From: JBEKTY01 sp049515555
GTDB lineage: Bacteria > Planctomycetota > Planctomycetia > Pirellulales > Thermoguttaceae
Direction: 5' to 3'
DNA: 8,913 nucleotides
Assembly: GCA_049515555.1 (NCBI GenBank)
Contig: JBEKTY010000253.1
Coordinates: 1-8,913, forward strand
A program made the position numbers and the translations under genes. Of this stretch, positions 1-5,509 are shown piece by piece. The notes under the pieces were generated by a model, which did no database searches, was not told the origin of the DNA, and saw nothing but the letters and a program-made list of their open reading frames with translations. Positions within the stretch are counted from its first letter, which is position 1, and the number at the start of each line of letters is the position of its first letter.

Positions 1-91
1 TGTGCAGAACTTCCTGAATGACGCCGTCCTCGCCGCATTGCGAGTGTACATTCGATTCCAGCTCGGATAACCACGCGGGCGACTTGGGCAT
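1..91 (-). CDS. Partial gene cut by the left edge; N-terminus with a SQ-GEDG motif, methyltransferase-like
   Basis: An open minus-strand frame starts with ATG at 91 and runs off the window after 30 codons (MPKSPAWLSELES...) without a stop. A Shine-Dalgarno-like GGAG lies 5 bases before the ATG, which supports this start. The visible part contains SQCGEDGVIQEVL. The SQ-x-GED(G) pattern near the N-terminus is one I associate with FkbM-type or related SAM-dependent methyltransferase-like and hypothetical proteins. The rest of the protein, including any SAM-binding motif, lies outside the window, so the family call is inference. The gene follows hicB by 104 bases in the same orientation. It could be cargo of the small-gene cluster or the first gene of an unrelated locus. 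Confidence 0.5.
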   Translation of the reverse strand, partial: MPKSPAWLSELESNVHSQCGEDGVIQEVLH

Positions 92-195
92 GACGGCTCC
101 GGTTAAATCGCCGGGAGGGACGAAGAAGACAATTGCCGGGATGGCCGGCCGCGAGCGTGAGCATAATCCCCTTGGGGAGGCGGTCGTGGAAGCAG
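92..195. other. Intergenic spacer between hicB and the left-edge gene
   Basis: This 104-base spacer shows a perfect 12-bp palindrome, TCCCCTTGGGGA at 167-178. Its central gap is too short for a good hairpin, and no T-tract follows on the minus strand. A Shine-Dalgarno-like GGAG for the left-edge gene lies at its left end. No promoter is convincing. Confidence 0.4.
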
Positions 196-396
196 TTAAA
201 TCGCGACTTCCTCGACCACACCGCCCGCCGGAGGAACGGGCTGCTCGACCGGCTCCAAATAAAGCGCGATCGCTTCGCGGATATTCCGCCGGGCGTCTTC
301 CAGCGTATCCCCTTCGGAGATACAGCCCGGCAGGGCCGGTACGAATACCGTGTAACCGCCTTCCTCGGATGGCTCGTATACTACTTTCAGGTGCAT
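196..396 (-). CDS. hicB: HicB family antitoxin, short form
   Basis: This 66-residue protein has the HicB partial RNase H-like fold signature: MHLKVVYEPSEEGGYTVFVP, then ALPGCISEGDTLEDARRN and an IREAIALYL helix. In the family, HicB binds and neutralises the HicA mRNA interferase. The ATG at 396 has GAGG six bases upstream. The gene lies 108 bases downstream of hicA on the same strand, so it is probably its partner. Many HicB proteins carry a C-terminal ribbon-helix-helix or HTH DNA-binding domain for autorepression. Here the chain ends in a Pro/Gly/Val-rich tail (residues 51-66) with no such domain. Regulation must therefore differ, or depend on other proteins. The family call is firm; the cognate pairing is inferred from adjacency. 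Confidence 0.85.
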   Translation of the reverse strand: MHLKVVYEPSEEGGYTVFVPALPGCISEGDTLEDARRNIREAIALYLEPVEQPVPPAGGVVEEVAI

Positions 397-441
397 GGAT
401 GGCCTCGAATCGGGTGGCGAATTACACAGCGTCCAGAAAAC

Positions 442-460
442 GCCCGATCCAGCATCGGGC
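442..460 (-). terminator. Hairpin between hicA and hicB, attenuator-like
   Basis: A perfect 7-bp stem (442-448 with 454-460, loop 449-453) is followed on the minus strand by GTTTTC. That resembles a weak intrinsic terminator. It lies in the 108-base hicA-hicB gap and could lower read-through from hicA to hicB. Alternatively it may just be a small palindromic repeat. The T-run is short, so termination would be partial at best. Confidence 0.35.
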
Positions 461-504
461 TACATTGACCCGCCCAACACCAGGTCGCGGACCACAATAT
501 CATT

Positions 505-732
505 TTACAGCGCGGCAAGGAAATCATCGAGGGTGATTTCGGCTTGTTTGAGCACGCGACTGAGGGTCGAGCGCTTGACCGGCCGGTGGGCGGGCAGGGT
601 GATCCTGACGGTTCTGTGCGGGAATTGCCTTTCGAGACGGATGTGGCTGCCGCGCTGCCGCACGACGCGAAACCCGAGTCGTTCGAGGGCCGCGACTATT
701 CGGTCGTAGTGCTCCGACGGGACCTTGGCCAC
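505..732 (-). CDS. hicA: HicA family toxin (mRNA interferase)
   Basis: This 75-residue protein has the dsRBD-like HicA (YcfA) fold. An N-terminal helix (HYDRIVAALERLGF, about residues 8-21) is followed by VVRQRGSHIRLER with the catalytic His at residue 30 in GSH. Next come a strand (RTVRITLPAH) and the C-terminal RSTLSRVLKQAEITLDDFL helix typical of the family. HicA cleaves mRNAs in the cytoplasm until HicB blocks it. The start codon is GTG at 732. A strong GGAGG lies seven bases upstream, and the in-frame upstream codons give no better start. Toxin-before-antitoxin order is usual for hicAB. The unusual point is the 108-base gap before hicB, since such pairs are generally close or overlapping. 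The catalytic His and full length suggest the toxin is intact. Confidence 0.88.
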   Translation of the reverse strand: MAKVPSEHYDRIVAALERLGFRVVRQRGSHIRLERQFPHRTVRITLPAHRPVKRSTLSRVLKQAEITLDDFLAAL

Positions 733-799
733 CTTTGAACCTCCATGCCTGGAATCTCATCCACACGGCCCCGCGACCGGGGCTGCGGTAGCCGAAATG
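733..799. other. Spacer upstream of hicA
   Basis: This 67-base spacer carries the hicA ribosome binding site (GGAGG at about 740-744 on the minus strand). It includes no room for a toxin partner of the gene at 800-1015. No clear -35/-10 pair is visible, so hicA may be transcribed from further upstream together with that gene. Confidence 0.35.
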
Positions 800-1015
800 T
801 TAATATGCCCCTTGTTCGGGTCGCTCGAATTCCCCTTGCCATTTTCCCCCCGTGGACAGGACGAGTTTCTGCCACTCCTCCTGCGACACGGGCGTACGAA
901 GGACCGGTTCCACCGTGACCTGCACCTCCTTGTTCGCCTCCTCGATGCCCATGGGCAGCGCCAGGTGCAAGATGCCGTCGCTGCTCACCGTGGATTTCAC
1001 CACCATTCGGTTCAT
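800..1015 (-). CDS. Antitoxin-like small protein with no visible toxin partner
   Basis: The reading frame is open from 1144, but the start is best placed at ATG 1015 (MNRMVVKSTVSSDG), because GGGAGGA lies about seven bases before it. The upstream part of the frame translates a G-rich repeat. The protein has 71 residues: an N-terminal strand-rich part (VVKSTVSSDGILHLALP, then EVQVTVEPV) that recalls small VapB-like antitoxins, and a C-terminal part (EEWQKLVLSTGGKWQGEFERPEQ). I remember this pattern, with W-x-G-x-ERP-x-QG near the end, in planctomycete and cyanobacterial proteins that usually sit before a PIN-domain VapC. Here the chain stops at QGAY and hicA comes next, with no PIN gene. It may be an orphan antitoxin or may act with a neighbour. 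The function is inferred, not shown. Confidence 0.6.
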   Translation of the reverse strand: MNRMVVKSTVSSDGILHLALPMGIEEANKEVQVTVEPVLRTPVSQEEWQKLVLSTGGKWQGEFERPEQGAY

Positions 1016-1053
1016 CCGCGTTCCTCCCTCGTTATGCCAACAATTGGACTTAT

Positions 1054-1082
1054 CCCATTTTTCCCCTGTCCCCTTTTTCCCC
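1054..1082 (-). repeat. G-rich tract in the leader of the antitoxin-like gene (potential G-quadruplex)
   Basis: On the minus strand, four G-runs (4, 4, 4 and 3 bases) are separated by loops of 5, 3 and 6 bases: GGGG-AAAAA-GGGG-ACA-GGGG-AAAAAT-GGG. The tract lies on the sense strand, about 40 bases upstream of the start codon at 1015, inside the 122-base gap between the nuclease-like gene and the antitoxin-like gene. The pattern permits a G-quadruplex in DNA or mRNA. Its role is unknown. Confidence 0.6.
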
Positions 1083-1137
1083 TCAACGTCGCGCCGCTTC
1101 ATGCCGGCAAAACCCGGGTCATCTGCGAGAGCCAAGA

Positions 1138-1596
1138 TCAGCATTCTGATCTCAATCGGTCAAAAAGAGCCCAGTTGTTCTCCCATTCGGGCTTTAGATC
1201 GGTTAGGCGAAATCTCCGCTCCCAGTTGGCTGTACCATGGGCACTATGATCCTTGCATGCCTTGCCAACGTCTGCCTTCAGAGCAATCCAATACTTGGGG
1301 CCCTCGTTTCTTGACGGGGAACCGAGCCAGACGAATGCGACGATCTGGTTATCGGGTGCATTTTCCCATTCCTCGTTTTCCTCGGTCAAGATGAAAGTTC
1401 TTGCTCTGTCAGGATGGCAGGACTTGACTTGAATGAAGCACATCTCCGAACCGCCTTTCTTGCCCGCAAGAAGATCGTTGCCAGAGAAGTTCTCAGGCAG
1501 TAGAGAGTTCGGAATGCCGCGTTTTGACAGCTCGGCTGCCATGTAAAGTTCCCCGGCGTGGCCACCGAGCTTCTTGATCCATTGTGATGTGGCCAT
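1138..1596 (-). CDS. PD-(D/E)XK-like nuclease-fold protein, 152 residues
   Basis: The start at ATG 1596 has a good AAGGAGA ribosome site about seven bases upstream. The pattern matches small PD-(D/E)XK-superfamily proteins: an N-terminal helix with Glu16 (HAGELYMAAELSKRGI), GNDLLAG with Asp41, then a strand with IQVKS (Gln56 and Lys58). Together this gives an E...D...Q-x-K arrangement like that of intron-associated, resolvase-like and restriction-like endonucleases. The rest (WENAPDNQIVAFVWL, KYWIALKADVGKACKD) looks like the remaining core and is followed by a charged tail. No DNA-binding domain is visible. Its base composition looks closer to 50% GC than the GC-rich genes to its right, which suggests transfer. 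It stands at the head of the small-gene cluster with hicAB, so a defence or toxin role is possible but unproven. I do not recognise a specific named family. Confidence 0.6.
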   Translation of the reverse strand: MATSQWIKKLGGHAGELYMAAELSKRGIPNSLLPENFSGNDLLAGKKGGSEMCFIQVKSCHPDRARTFILTEENEEWENAPDNQIVAFVWLGSPSRNEGPKYWIALKADVGKACKDHSAHGTANWERRFRLTDLKPEWENNWALFDRLRSEC

Positions 1597-1661
1597 AGCG
1601 CGTCTCCTTCGTCAAAGTATGATAATGGCATGCCTTCGATCTATTGCCCACGAACGGCGAA
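1597..1661 (-). promoter_or_regulatory. Spacer with a -10-like hexamer before the nuclease-like gene
   Basis: A TATCAT hexamer (minus strand, 1624-1619) matches five of six bases of the sigma70 -10 element and lies 22 bases before the ATG at 1596. I see no good -35 at the right spacing. It is a weak candidate promoter separating the accessory cluster from nadE, which ends at 1662. No terminator hairpin for nadE is evident. Confidence 0.25.
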
Positions 1662-2501
1662 CTATGTTCCCCAGTCCCTAGCGTAGCGGAAGTCGCGGTC
1701 CATGGTGCGGTAGGAGAGCTTGGCGATGACCGGCATGCGGCGCTTGTAATGATTGCGGCGGATGAGCGTGGCCACGCGATCGACGAACTCGGCCTGGAAG
1801 CCGGCGCGCACGAGCTCGGCCCGCCGCCAGCGGCGATCGACGAGCAGCACCAGCAGGCGGTCGACCTCGGCGTAGGTGAAGCCCAGCTCGCCCTCGTCGG
1901 TCTGCCCGACCCACAGGTCGCCGGTGGGCGGTTTCTTGAGAATGGCCGGCGGCACTTCCAAATGCGCGGCCAGGGCGTAGAGCTGCGTCTTATATAAATC
2001 GCCCACCGGGTTGATGGCCGAGGCCATGTCGCCGAACTGCGTGCCGTAGCCCAGGAGCAGCTCGCTCTTGTTGCTGGTGCCCAATACCAGGGCCCCGAAG
2101 GCGGCGCTTTGATCGTAGAGCACGGTCATCCGCTCCCGGGCGCACTTGTTGGCCAGCCGGAGTTGGGTGGCCTCCGGGAAGCGGGCGAAATAGGCGTCGA
2201 TCGGGCCGGTAATCGGCACCTCGGCCGTGTGCACGCCCAGGCGATCGATCACCGCTTGGGCGTCAAGGCGGGTGGCGTCGCTCGAGGTCTTGTAGGGCAT
2301 GGTGACGGCCAGGACATTTTCGGGTCCCAGGGCCCGGGCGGCCAGGAAGGTGACCACGCTGGAGTCGATGCCGCCGGACAGCCCGATTACGGCCCGCTCG
2401 AACCCGGCCCGCCGAATCTCGGCCCGCACGAAGCGGGTCAGGATCTCGGCGACCAGCTCGCAGTCGATTCGCAGTTCGCTTTCGGTCGGTTCAGGATTCA
2501 T
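1662..2501 (-). CDS. nadE: NAD synthetase (synthetase subunit or domain)
   Basis: This 279-residue protein catalyses the last step of NAD synthesis: ATP-dependent amidation of deamido-NAD. The N-type ATP pyrophosphatase loop is clear (SGGIDSS, residues 42-48, in VIGLSGGIDSSVVTF). Other family hallmarks are GTSNKSELLLGYGTQFGDMA, INPVGDLYKTQ and KPPTGDLWVGQTDEGELGF, and the length fits a synthetase domain alone. The ATG at 2501 overlaps the end of the upstream glutaminase-like gene by 11 bases (ATGAATCCTGA), so the two are probably translationally coupled. In many bacteria the glutaminase and synthetase are fused in one chain, and in E. coli NadE stands alone and uses ammonia. Here an adjacent nitrilase-family gene probably supplies ammonia from glutamine. 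The synthetase call is firm; the two-subunit complex is inferred. Confidence 0.93.
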   Translation of the reverse strand: MNPEPTESELRIDCELVAEILTRFVRAEIRRAGFERAVIGLSGGIDSSVVTFLAARALGPENVLAVTMPYKTSSDATRLDAQAVIDRLGVHTAEVPITGPIDAYFARFPEATQLRLANKCARERMTVLYDQSAAFGALVLGTSNKSELLLGYGTQFGDMASAINPVGDLYKTQLYALAAHLEVPPAILKKPPTGDLWVGQTDEGELGFTYAEVDRLLVLLVDRRWRRAELVRAGFQAEFVDRVATLIRRNHYKRRMPVIAKLSYRTMDRDFRYARDWGT

Positions 2502-3378
2502 AGCGGTTGCGCTTGATGCGGTTTAGTTCCTCGATGGTCAGCAACAGCCGCTCGTCGCGTGCCAAGGGGGTGATCAGCCGCTGCCGGCGGAGCTCGGCCG
2601 GGTCGAAGGCGGCCACGCTCAGCGACTCGTCGAACATGGGGGCCTGGCAGATCGTGCGGCCGTTGGGCCCCACGATCGAGCTGCCGCCCCAGAAACACAG
2701 CCCGTCCTCAAAGCCCACCCGGTTGACGACGATCACCACCGCGCCCATCAATTGTGCGTAGGCCTTGGAAAGGTGCTCGTAGGTTTCGGCCGTGCCCAGG
2801 CGGGGGCCTTCCACGCCGCGGCCCGGCGAGTTCGACGGGCACACCAGCATGTCGATCTCCTCGGCCTGCATTACGGCGGCCGCTGAGAGGTGCCAGAAGT
2901 CCTCGCAAATCAGGATCCCCAGGCGGCCGAAGCGGGCCGTATCGAAGGCCTGGAACCGCTGGCCGGCCGCGAAATACCGCTGCTCGTCGAACAGGCCGTA
3001 GGTGGGCAGGTACACCTTGCGGTGCAGGTGTACGATCCGCCCCGCCTCGGCATACAGCACCGTGTTGTAGAAGCGGTGCTGCGGCGATTCCTCGACGAAG
3101 CCCAGCACGACGGCCATCTTGCCGGCCGCCTCGAGGATGCGGCGGATATCGGCCCCGTCGGGCGGCAGGGCCACGTCGGGCACCATGTCGCGAACGAAAT
3201 AGCCCGTCAATGACAGCTCGGGAAACACGATCAGGTCGGCCTGCTGCCGCTGGGCGTCGCGAATCTGCTCCAGGTGCACTACCACGTTCCGCTGCCGATC
3301 GCCCAGTACGGGCGCGATCTGGGCCAGGGCCACCCGCAACGGGGCGTCAGTAGCGTCAGATCTCGCCATGGCCGTCAT
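2491..3378 (-). CDS. Carbon-nitrogen hydrolase (nitrilase family), probable glutaminase subunit for NadE
   Basis: The protein has 295 residues from the proposed ATG at 3378. The Glu-Lys-Cys triad of the nitrilase superfamily is complete: Glu54 in VFPELSLTGY, Lys121 in HRKVYLPTYGLFDEQRYF, and Cys158 in LGILICEDFWH. The L-P-T-Y-G-x-FDE-x-RYF segment and the CEDFW context are those of the glutaminase domain of glutamine-dependent NAD synthetases, rather than those of aliphatic nitrilases. The frame is open to 3429, but that extension translates GC-rich repeat sequence. ATG 3378 or ATG 3369 (MARSDATD) are the plausible starts, and neither has a strong ribosome site. The stop overlaps nadE by 11 bases. 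The likely role is to hydrolyse glutamine and pass ammonia to NadE. A free amidase role is the alternative. Confidence 0.85.
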   Translation of the reverse strand: MTAMARSDATDAPLRVALAQIAPVLGDRQRNVVVHLEQIRDAQRQQADLIVFPELSLTGYFVRDMVPDVALPPDGADIRRILEAAGKMAVVLGFVEESPQHRFYNTVLYAEAGRIVHLHRKVYLPTYGLFDEQRYFAAGQRFQAFDTARFGRLGILICEDFWHLSAAAVMQAEEIDMLVCPSNSPGRGVEGPRLGTAETYEHLSKAYAQLMGAVVIVVNRVGFEDGLCFWGGSSIVGPNGRTICQAPMFDESLSVAAFDPAELRRQRLITPLARDERLLLTIEELNRIKRNRYES

Positions 3379-3409
3379 CGTCGTACTTTCTGGAACGACG
3401 CGGAGACGC

Positions 3410-3445
3410 GGGGACACGGAGAGCACCAACGTCGCGTGTGTCCCC
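3410..3445. repeat. Inverted repeat between aspS and the glutaminase gene
   Basis: GGGGACAC at 3410-3417 pairs with GTGTCCCC at 3438-3445, with a 20-base loop. The left arm adjoins a run of short CGGAGA/CGCGG-type repeats (about 3399-3422), and the right arm adjoins the C-rich octamer tract at 3442-3477. It could form a hairpin in the aspS-glutaminase intergenic transcript, but no T-tract follows. Confidence 0.4.
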
Positions 3446-3477
3446 TTATCCCCTTATCCCCTTACCCCCTTATCCCC
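3442..3477 (-). repeat. GGGGATAA-type octamer tandem repeat spanning the aspS stop codon (potential G-quadruplex)
   Basis: On the plus strand, C-runs of four or five bases end at 3445, 3453, 3461, 3469 and 3477, an exact 8-base period of CCCCTTAT-like units. On the minus (sense) strand this reads as five G-runs with loops of three or four bases, a strong quadruplex pattern. The aspS TAA stop (3456-3454) falls inside the array, so the last codons (GGDKGVRG) are encoded by repeat units. Confidence 0.8.
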
Positions 3478-5238
3478 TCCTACCTTAATCCCCAGCTCGC
3501 GCAACTGCTTGGCGTCGACCTCGCCGGGGGCCCCGGTCAGCAGGTCGGTCGCCCGCTGCGTCTTGGGAAACGCGATGCAGTCGCGGATGCTGTCCAGGCC
3601 GGAAAACAGCATGACGATGCGGTCGATGCCCAAGGCGATGCCGCCGTGCGGCGGGGCCCCGAACTGCAAGGCGTCGAGCAAAAAGCCGAACCGGTCGCGA
3701 GCCGTCTCCCGATCGATGCCCAGCAGATCGAACACCTGTTGCTGCCGGGCCTGGTCGTGAATACGGATCGTGCCGCCGCCGGCCTCCGAGCCGTTGATCA
3801 CCAGGTCGTAGGCCTGGGCCCGGCATTTTCCCGGATCGCTGGCCAGCAGCTCCAGGTCCTGCGGCCGCGGGGCGGTGAACGGATGGTGCATGGCGGTCCA
3901 GCCGCCCGTCTCCTGGTCGAAGTCGAACATGGGGAACTCGACGACCCAGGAGAAGTGCATCTGGCCGGGGTCGTACAGCTTCAGCTCGGCGGCGAGCCGC
4001 TTGCGCAGGGCGTACAGGGCCTTGCAGGTGATCTCGAAGCGGTCGGCCACCAGCAGCAGCAGGTCGCCCGGCGCGGCGCCCATCCGCTGGCCGATGCGTT
4101 CCAGCAGCGTGGCGGAAAAATTCTTGGCGATGGGCGAGGCCAGCCGGCCGCCTTCCTCAACCTTGAACCAGGCCAGCCCCTGGGCCCCGAAATCCTCGAT
4201 GATGAGCGCGGTCAGCTCGTCGATCGTCTTGCGTGAATAGCGGGCCGCCGCGCCCTTGGCGTTCAGGCCGCGGACCCGGCCGCCGGCCGCCACCGCATCG
4301 CGGAACACGCGGAACTCGGACTGGCCGGCCAGCTCGGTCACGTCGATCAATTCCATGCCGAACCGCAGGTCGGGCGCGTCGTGGCCGAAGCGCTGCATGG
4401 CCTCGTCGTAGGTCATCCGCGGCAGCGGCAAGGCCAGCTCCAGGCCCAGAACCTCCTGGGCCAGCCGGGCCATCAGGCCGTCGATTACGCCGATGATGTC
4501 CTCGGCCGTGATAAACGACATTTCCAGGTCCAACTGCGTGAACTCGGGCTGCCGGTCGGCCCGCAGGTCTTCGTCGCGGAAGCAGCGGGCAACCTGCATG
4601 TAGCGGTCGTAGCCGGCCACCATGAGGATCTGCTTGTAAAGCTGCGGCGACTGCGGCAGGGCGTAAAAACTGCCCTGCTGCACGCGGCTGGGCACCAGGT
4701 AGTCACGGGCCCCTTCCGGCGTGCTGCGGCCCAGCATGGGCGTTTCGAACTCGATGAAGCCCGCCGCATCGCAGTAATCCCGCATGAGCTTGATGATGCG
4801 GTGCCGCAGCAGCATGGTCTCCTGCATCTTCGCCCGCCGCAGGTCGATATAGCGGTACTTCAGGCGGAGGTCTTCGCCGGGCACCTCGGGGCTGCCCGGG
4901 TGGAACGGGGGCGCCGCGCTGCGGTTGAGGACCTCCAGCCGGCGGGCGCGGACCTCGATGGCGCCGGTCTCGAGCTTGGGGTTGGCCGTGCCCTCGGGCC
5001 GCACCGCCACGCCGCCCTCGACCCGCACAACGTACTCCGCCCGCAGCGACTTGGCCTGCTGCAGGGTTTCATCGCCGCCTTCGGGCGTGAAGACGATCTG
5101 CGTCCGGCCGTAGCGGTCCCGCAGATCGACGAACAACTGCCCGCCGTGGTCCCGATAGGTATCTACCCAGCCACACAGCGTTACCTGCCGGCCGACGTCA
5201 GTGGCGCGGAGTTCTCCGCAGGTATGAGTCCGAAGCAA
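3454..5238 (-). CDS. aspS: Aspartyl-tRNA synthetase, probably non-discriminating
   Basis: This is a class IIb aminoacyl-tRNA synthetase. The frame is open well upstream, but homology begins at (M)LRTHTCGELRATDVG. The best start is therefore TTG at 5238, which gives 594 residues, close to the usual bacterial length of about 590; a G-run lies about six bases before it. The order is an N-terminal OB anticodon-binding domain (residues 1-105), motif 1 region (FIEFETPMLGRSTPEGARDY, 161-180), motif 2 (FRDEDLRADRQPEF, 220-233), the bacterial GAD insertion in the middle, and motif 3 (GGIALGIDR, 532-540). Residues His31 (in YRDHGG) and Gly83 (in RPEGTA) match the positions that mark non-discriminating AspRS, which charges both tRNA-Asp and tRNA-Asn; E. 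coli has Leu and Lys there. The extreme C-terminus is encoded by an octamer repeat. It probably heads an operon with the glutaminase gene and nadE. Confidence 0.95.
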   Translation of the reverse strand: MLRTHTCGELRATDVGRQVTLCGWVDTYRDHGGQLFVDLRDRYGRTQIVFTPEGGDETLQQAKSLRAEYVVRVEGGVAVRPEGTANPKLETGAIEVRARRLEVLNRSAAPPFHPGSPEVPGEDLRLKYRYIDLRRAKMQETMLLRHRIIKLMRDYCDAAGFIEFETPMLGRSTPEGARDYLVPSRVQQGSFYALPQSPQLYKQILMVAGYDRYMQVARCFRDEDLRADRQPEFTQLDLEMSFITAEDIIGVIDGLMARLAQEVLGLELALPLPRMTYDEAMQRFGHDAPDLRFGMELIDVTELAGQSEFRVFRDAVAAGGRVRGLNAKGAAARYSRKTIDELTALIIEDFGAQGLAWFKVEEGGRLASPIAKNFSATLLERIGQRMGAAPGDLLLLVADRFEITCKALYALRKRLAAELKLYDPGQMHFSWVVEFPMFDFDQETGGWTAMHHPFTAPRPQDLELLASDPGKCRAQAYDLVINGSEAGGGTIRIHDQARQQQVFDLLGIDRETARDRFGFLLDALQFGAPPHGGIALGIDRIVMLFSGLDSIRDCIAFPKTQRATDLLTGAPGEVDAKQLRELGIKVGGDKGVRG

Positions 5239-5312
5239 GATCAGCCCCCCCGTCAACAAAAAACCGCGGCCACGCCCCGATTCGTCAAAATCGTTCACGG
5301 CATTGAATGTAG

Positions 5313-5380
5313 CCGGCACACGCCGTGTGCCGTCCGCCACGCCATTGCCGCCCCAGCAAACGGCACACGGCGTGTGCCGG
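5313..5380. repeat. REP-like inverted pair, GGCACACGGCGTGTGCC family
   Basis: A perfect 20-bp inverted repeat (5313-5332 with 5361-5380) encloses a 28-base loop. Each arm is itself a palindrome with core GGCACAC-GGC-GTGTGCC. Two opposed copies of one palindromic unit are the layout of a REP doublet (BIME-like). I associate this motif with dispersed intergenic repeats of planctomycetes. It lies about 75 bases upstream of the aspS start. Confidence 0.8.
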
Positions 5381-5416
5381 ATACGTTGGGGGGCCCGCGA
5401 ACGCTTACAATCCTTA

Positions 5417-5422
5417 ATTTTA
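5417..5422 (-). promoter_or_regulatory. Candidate -10 element for aspS
   Basis: TAAAAT on the minus strand (5422-5417) matches five of six bases of the sigma70 -10 consensus. It lies in the only AT-rich patch upstream of aspS, between the repeat pairs. No convincing -35 lies 16-18 bases upstream. If it is used, the aspS leader would be about 170 bases and would contain the GGCACAC repeat doublet. Confidence 0.25.
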
Positions 5423-5509
5423 GCTTGCGCCGGCCGAAGCGGGAAGGGCTGCCCCGGCGGGGTGCATTGCAAATCCTTCTGGCAGTGGATAGAGCCGCAC
5501 AGACGCCGG

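Noticed and set aside
18..536. 172-residue plus-strand reading frame
   Set aside because: It lies opposite hicB and the hicA end and has low-complexity, Arg/Pro-rich translation, while the minus-strand frames show clear families.
3274..4236. 320-residue plus-strand reading frame
   Set aside because: It is antisense to the glutaminase and aspS genes, crosses the octamer repeat and has no recognisable family.
5239..5416. Possible T-box or other riboswitch in the aspS leader
   Set aside because: I found no T-box sequence or specifier structure and no terminator/antiterminator pair; the only strong structure is the REP-like doublet.
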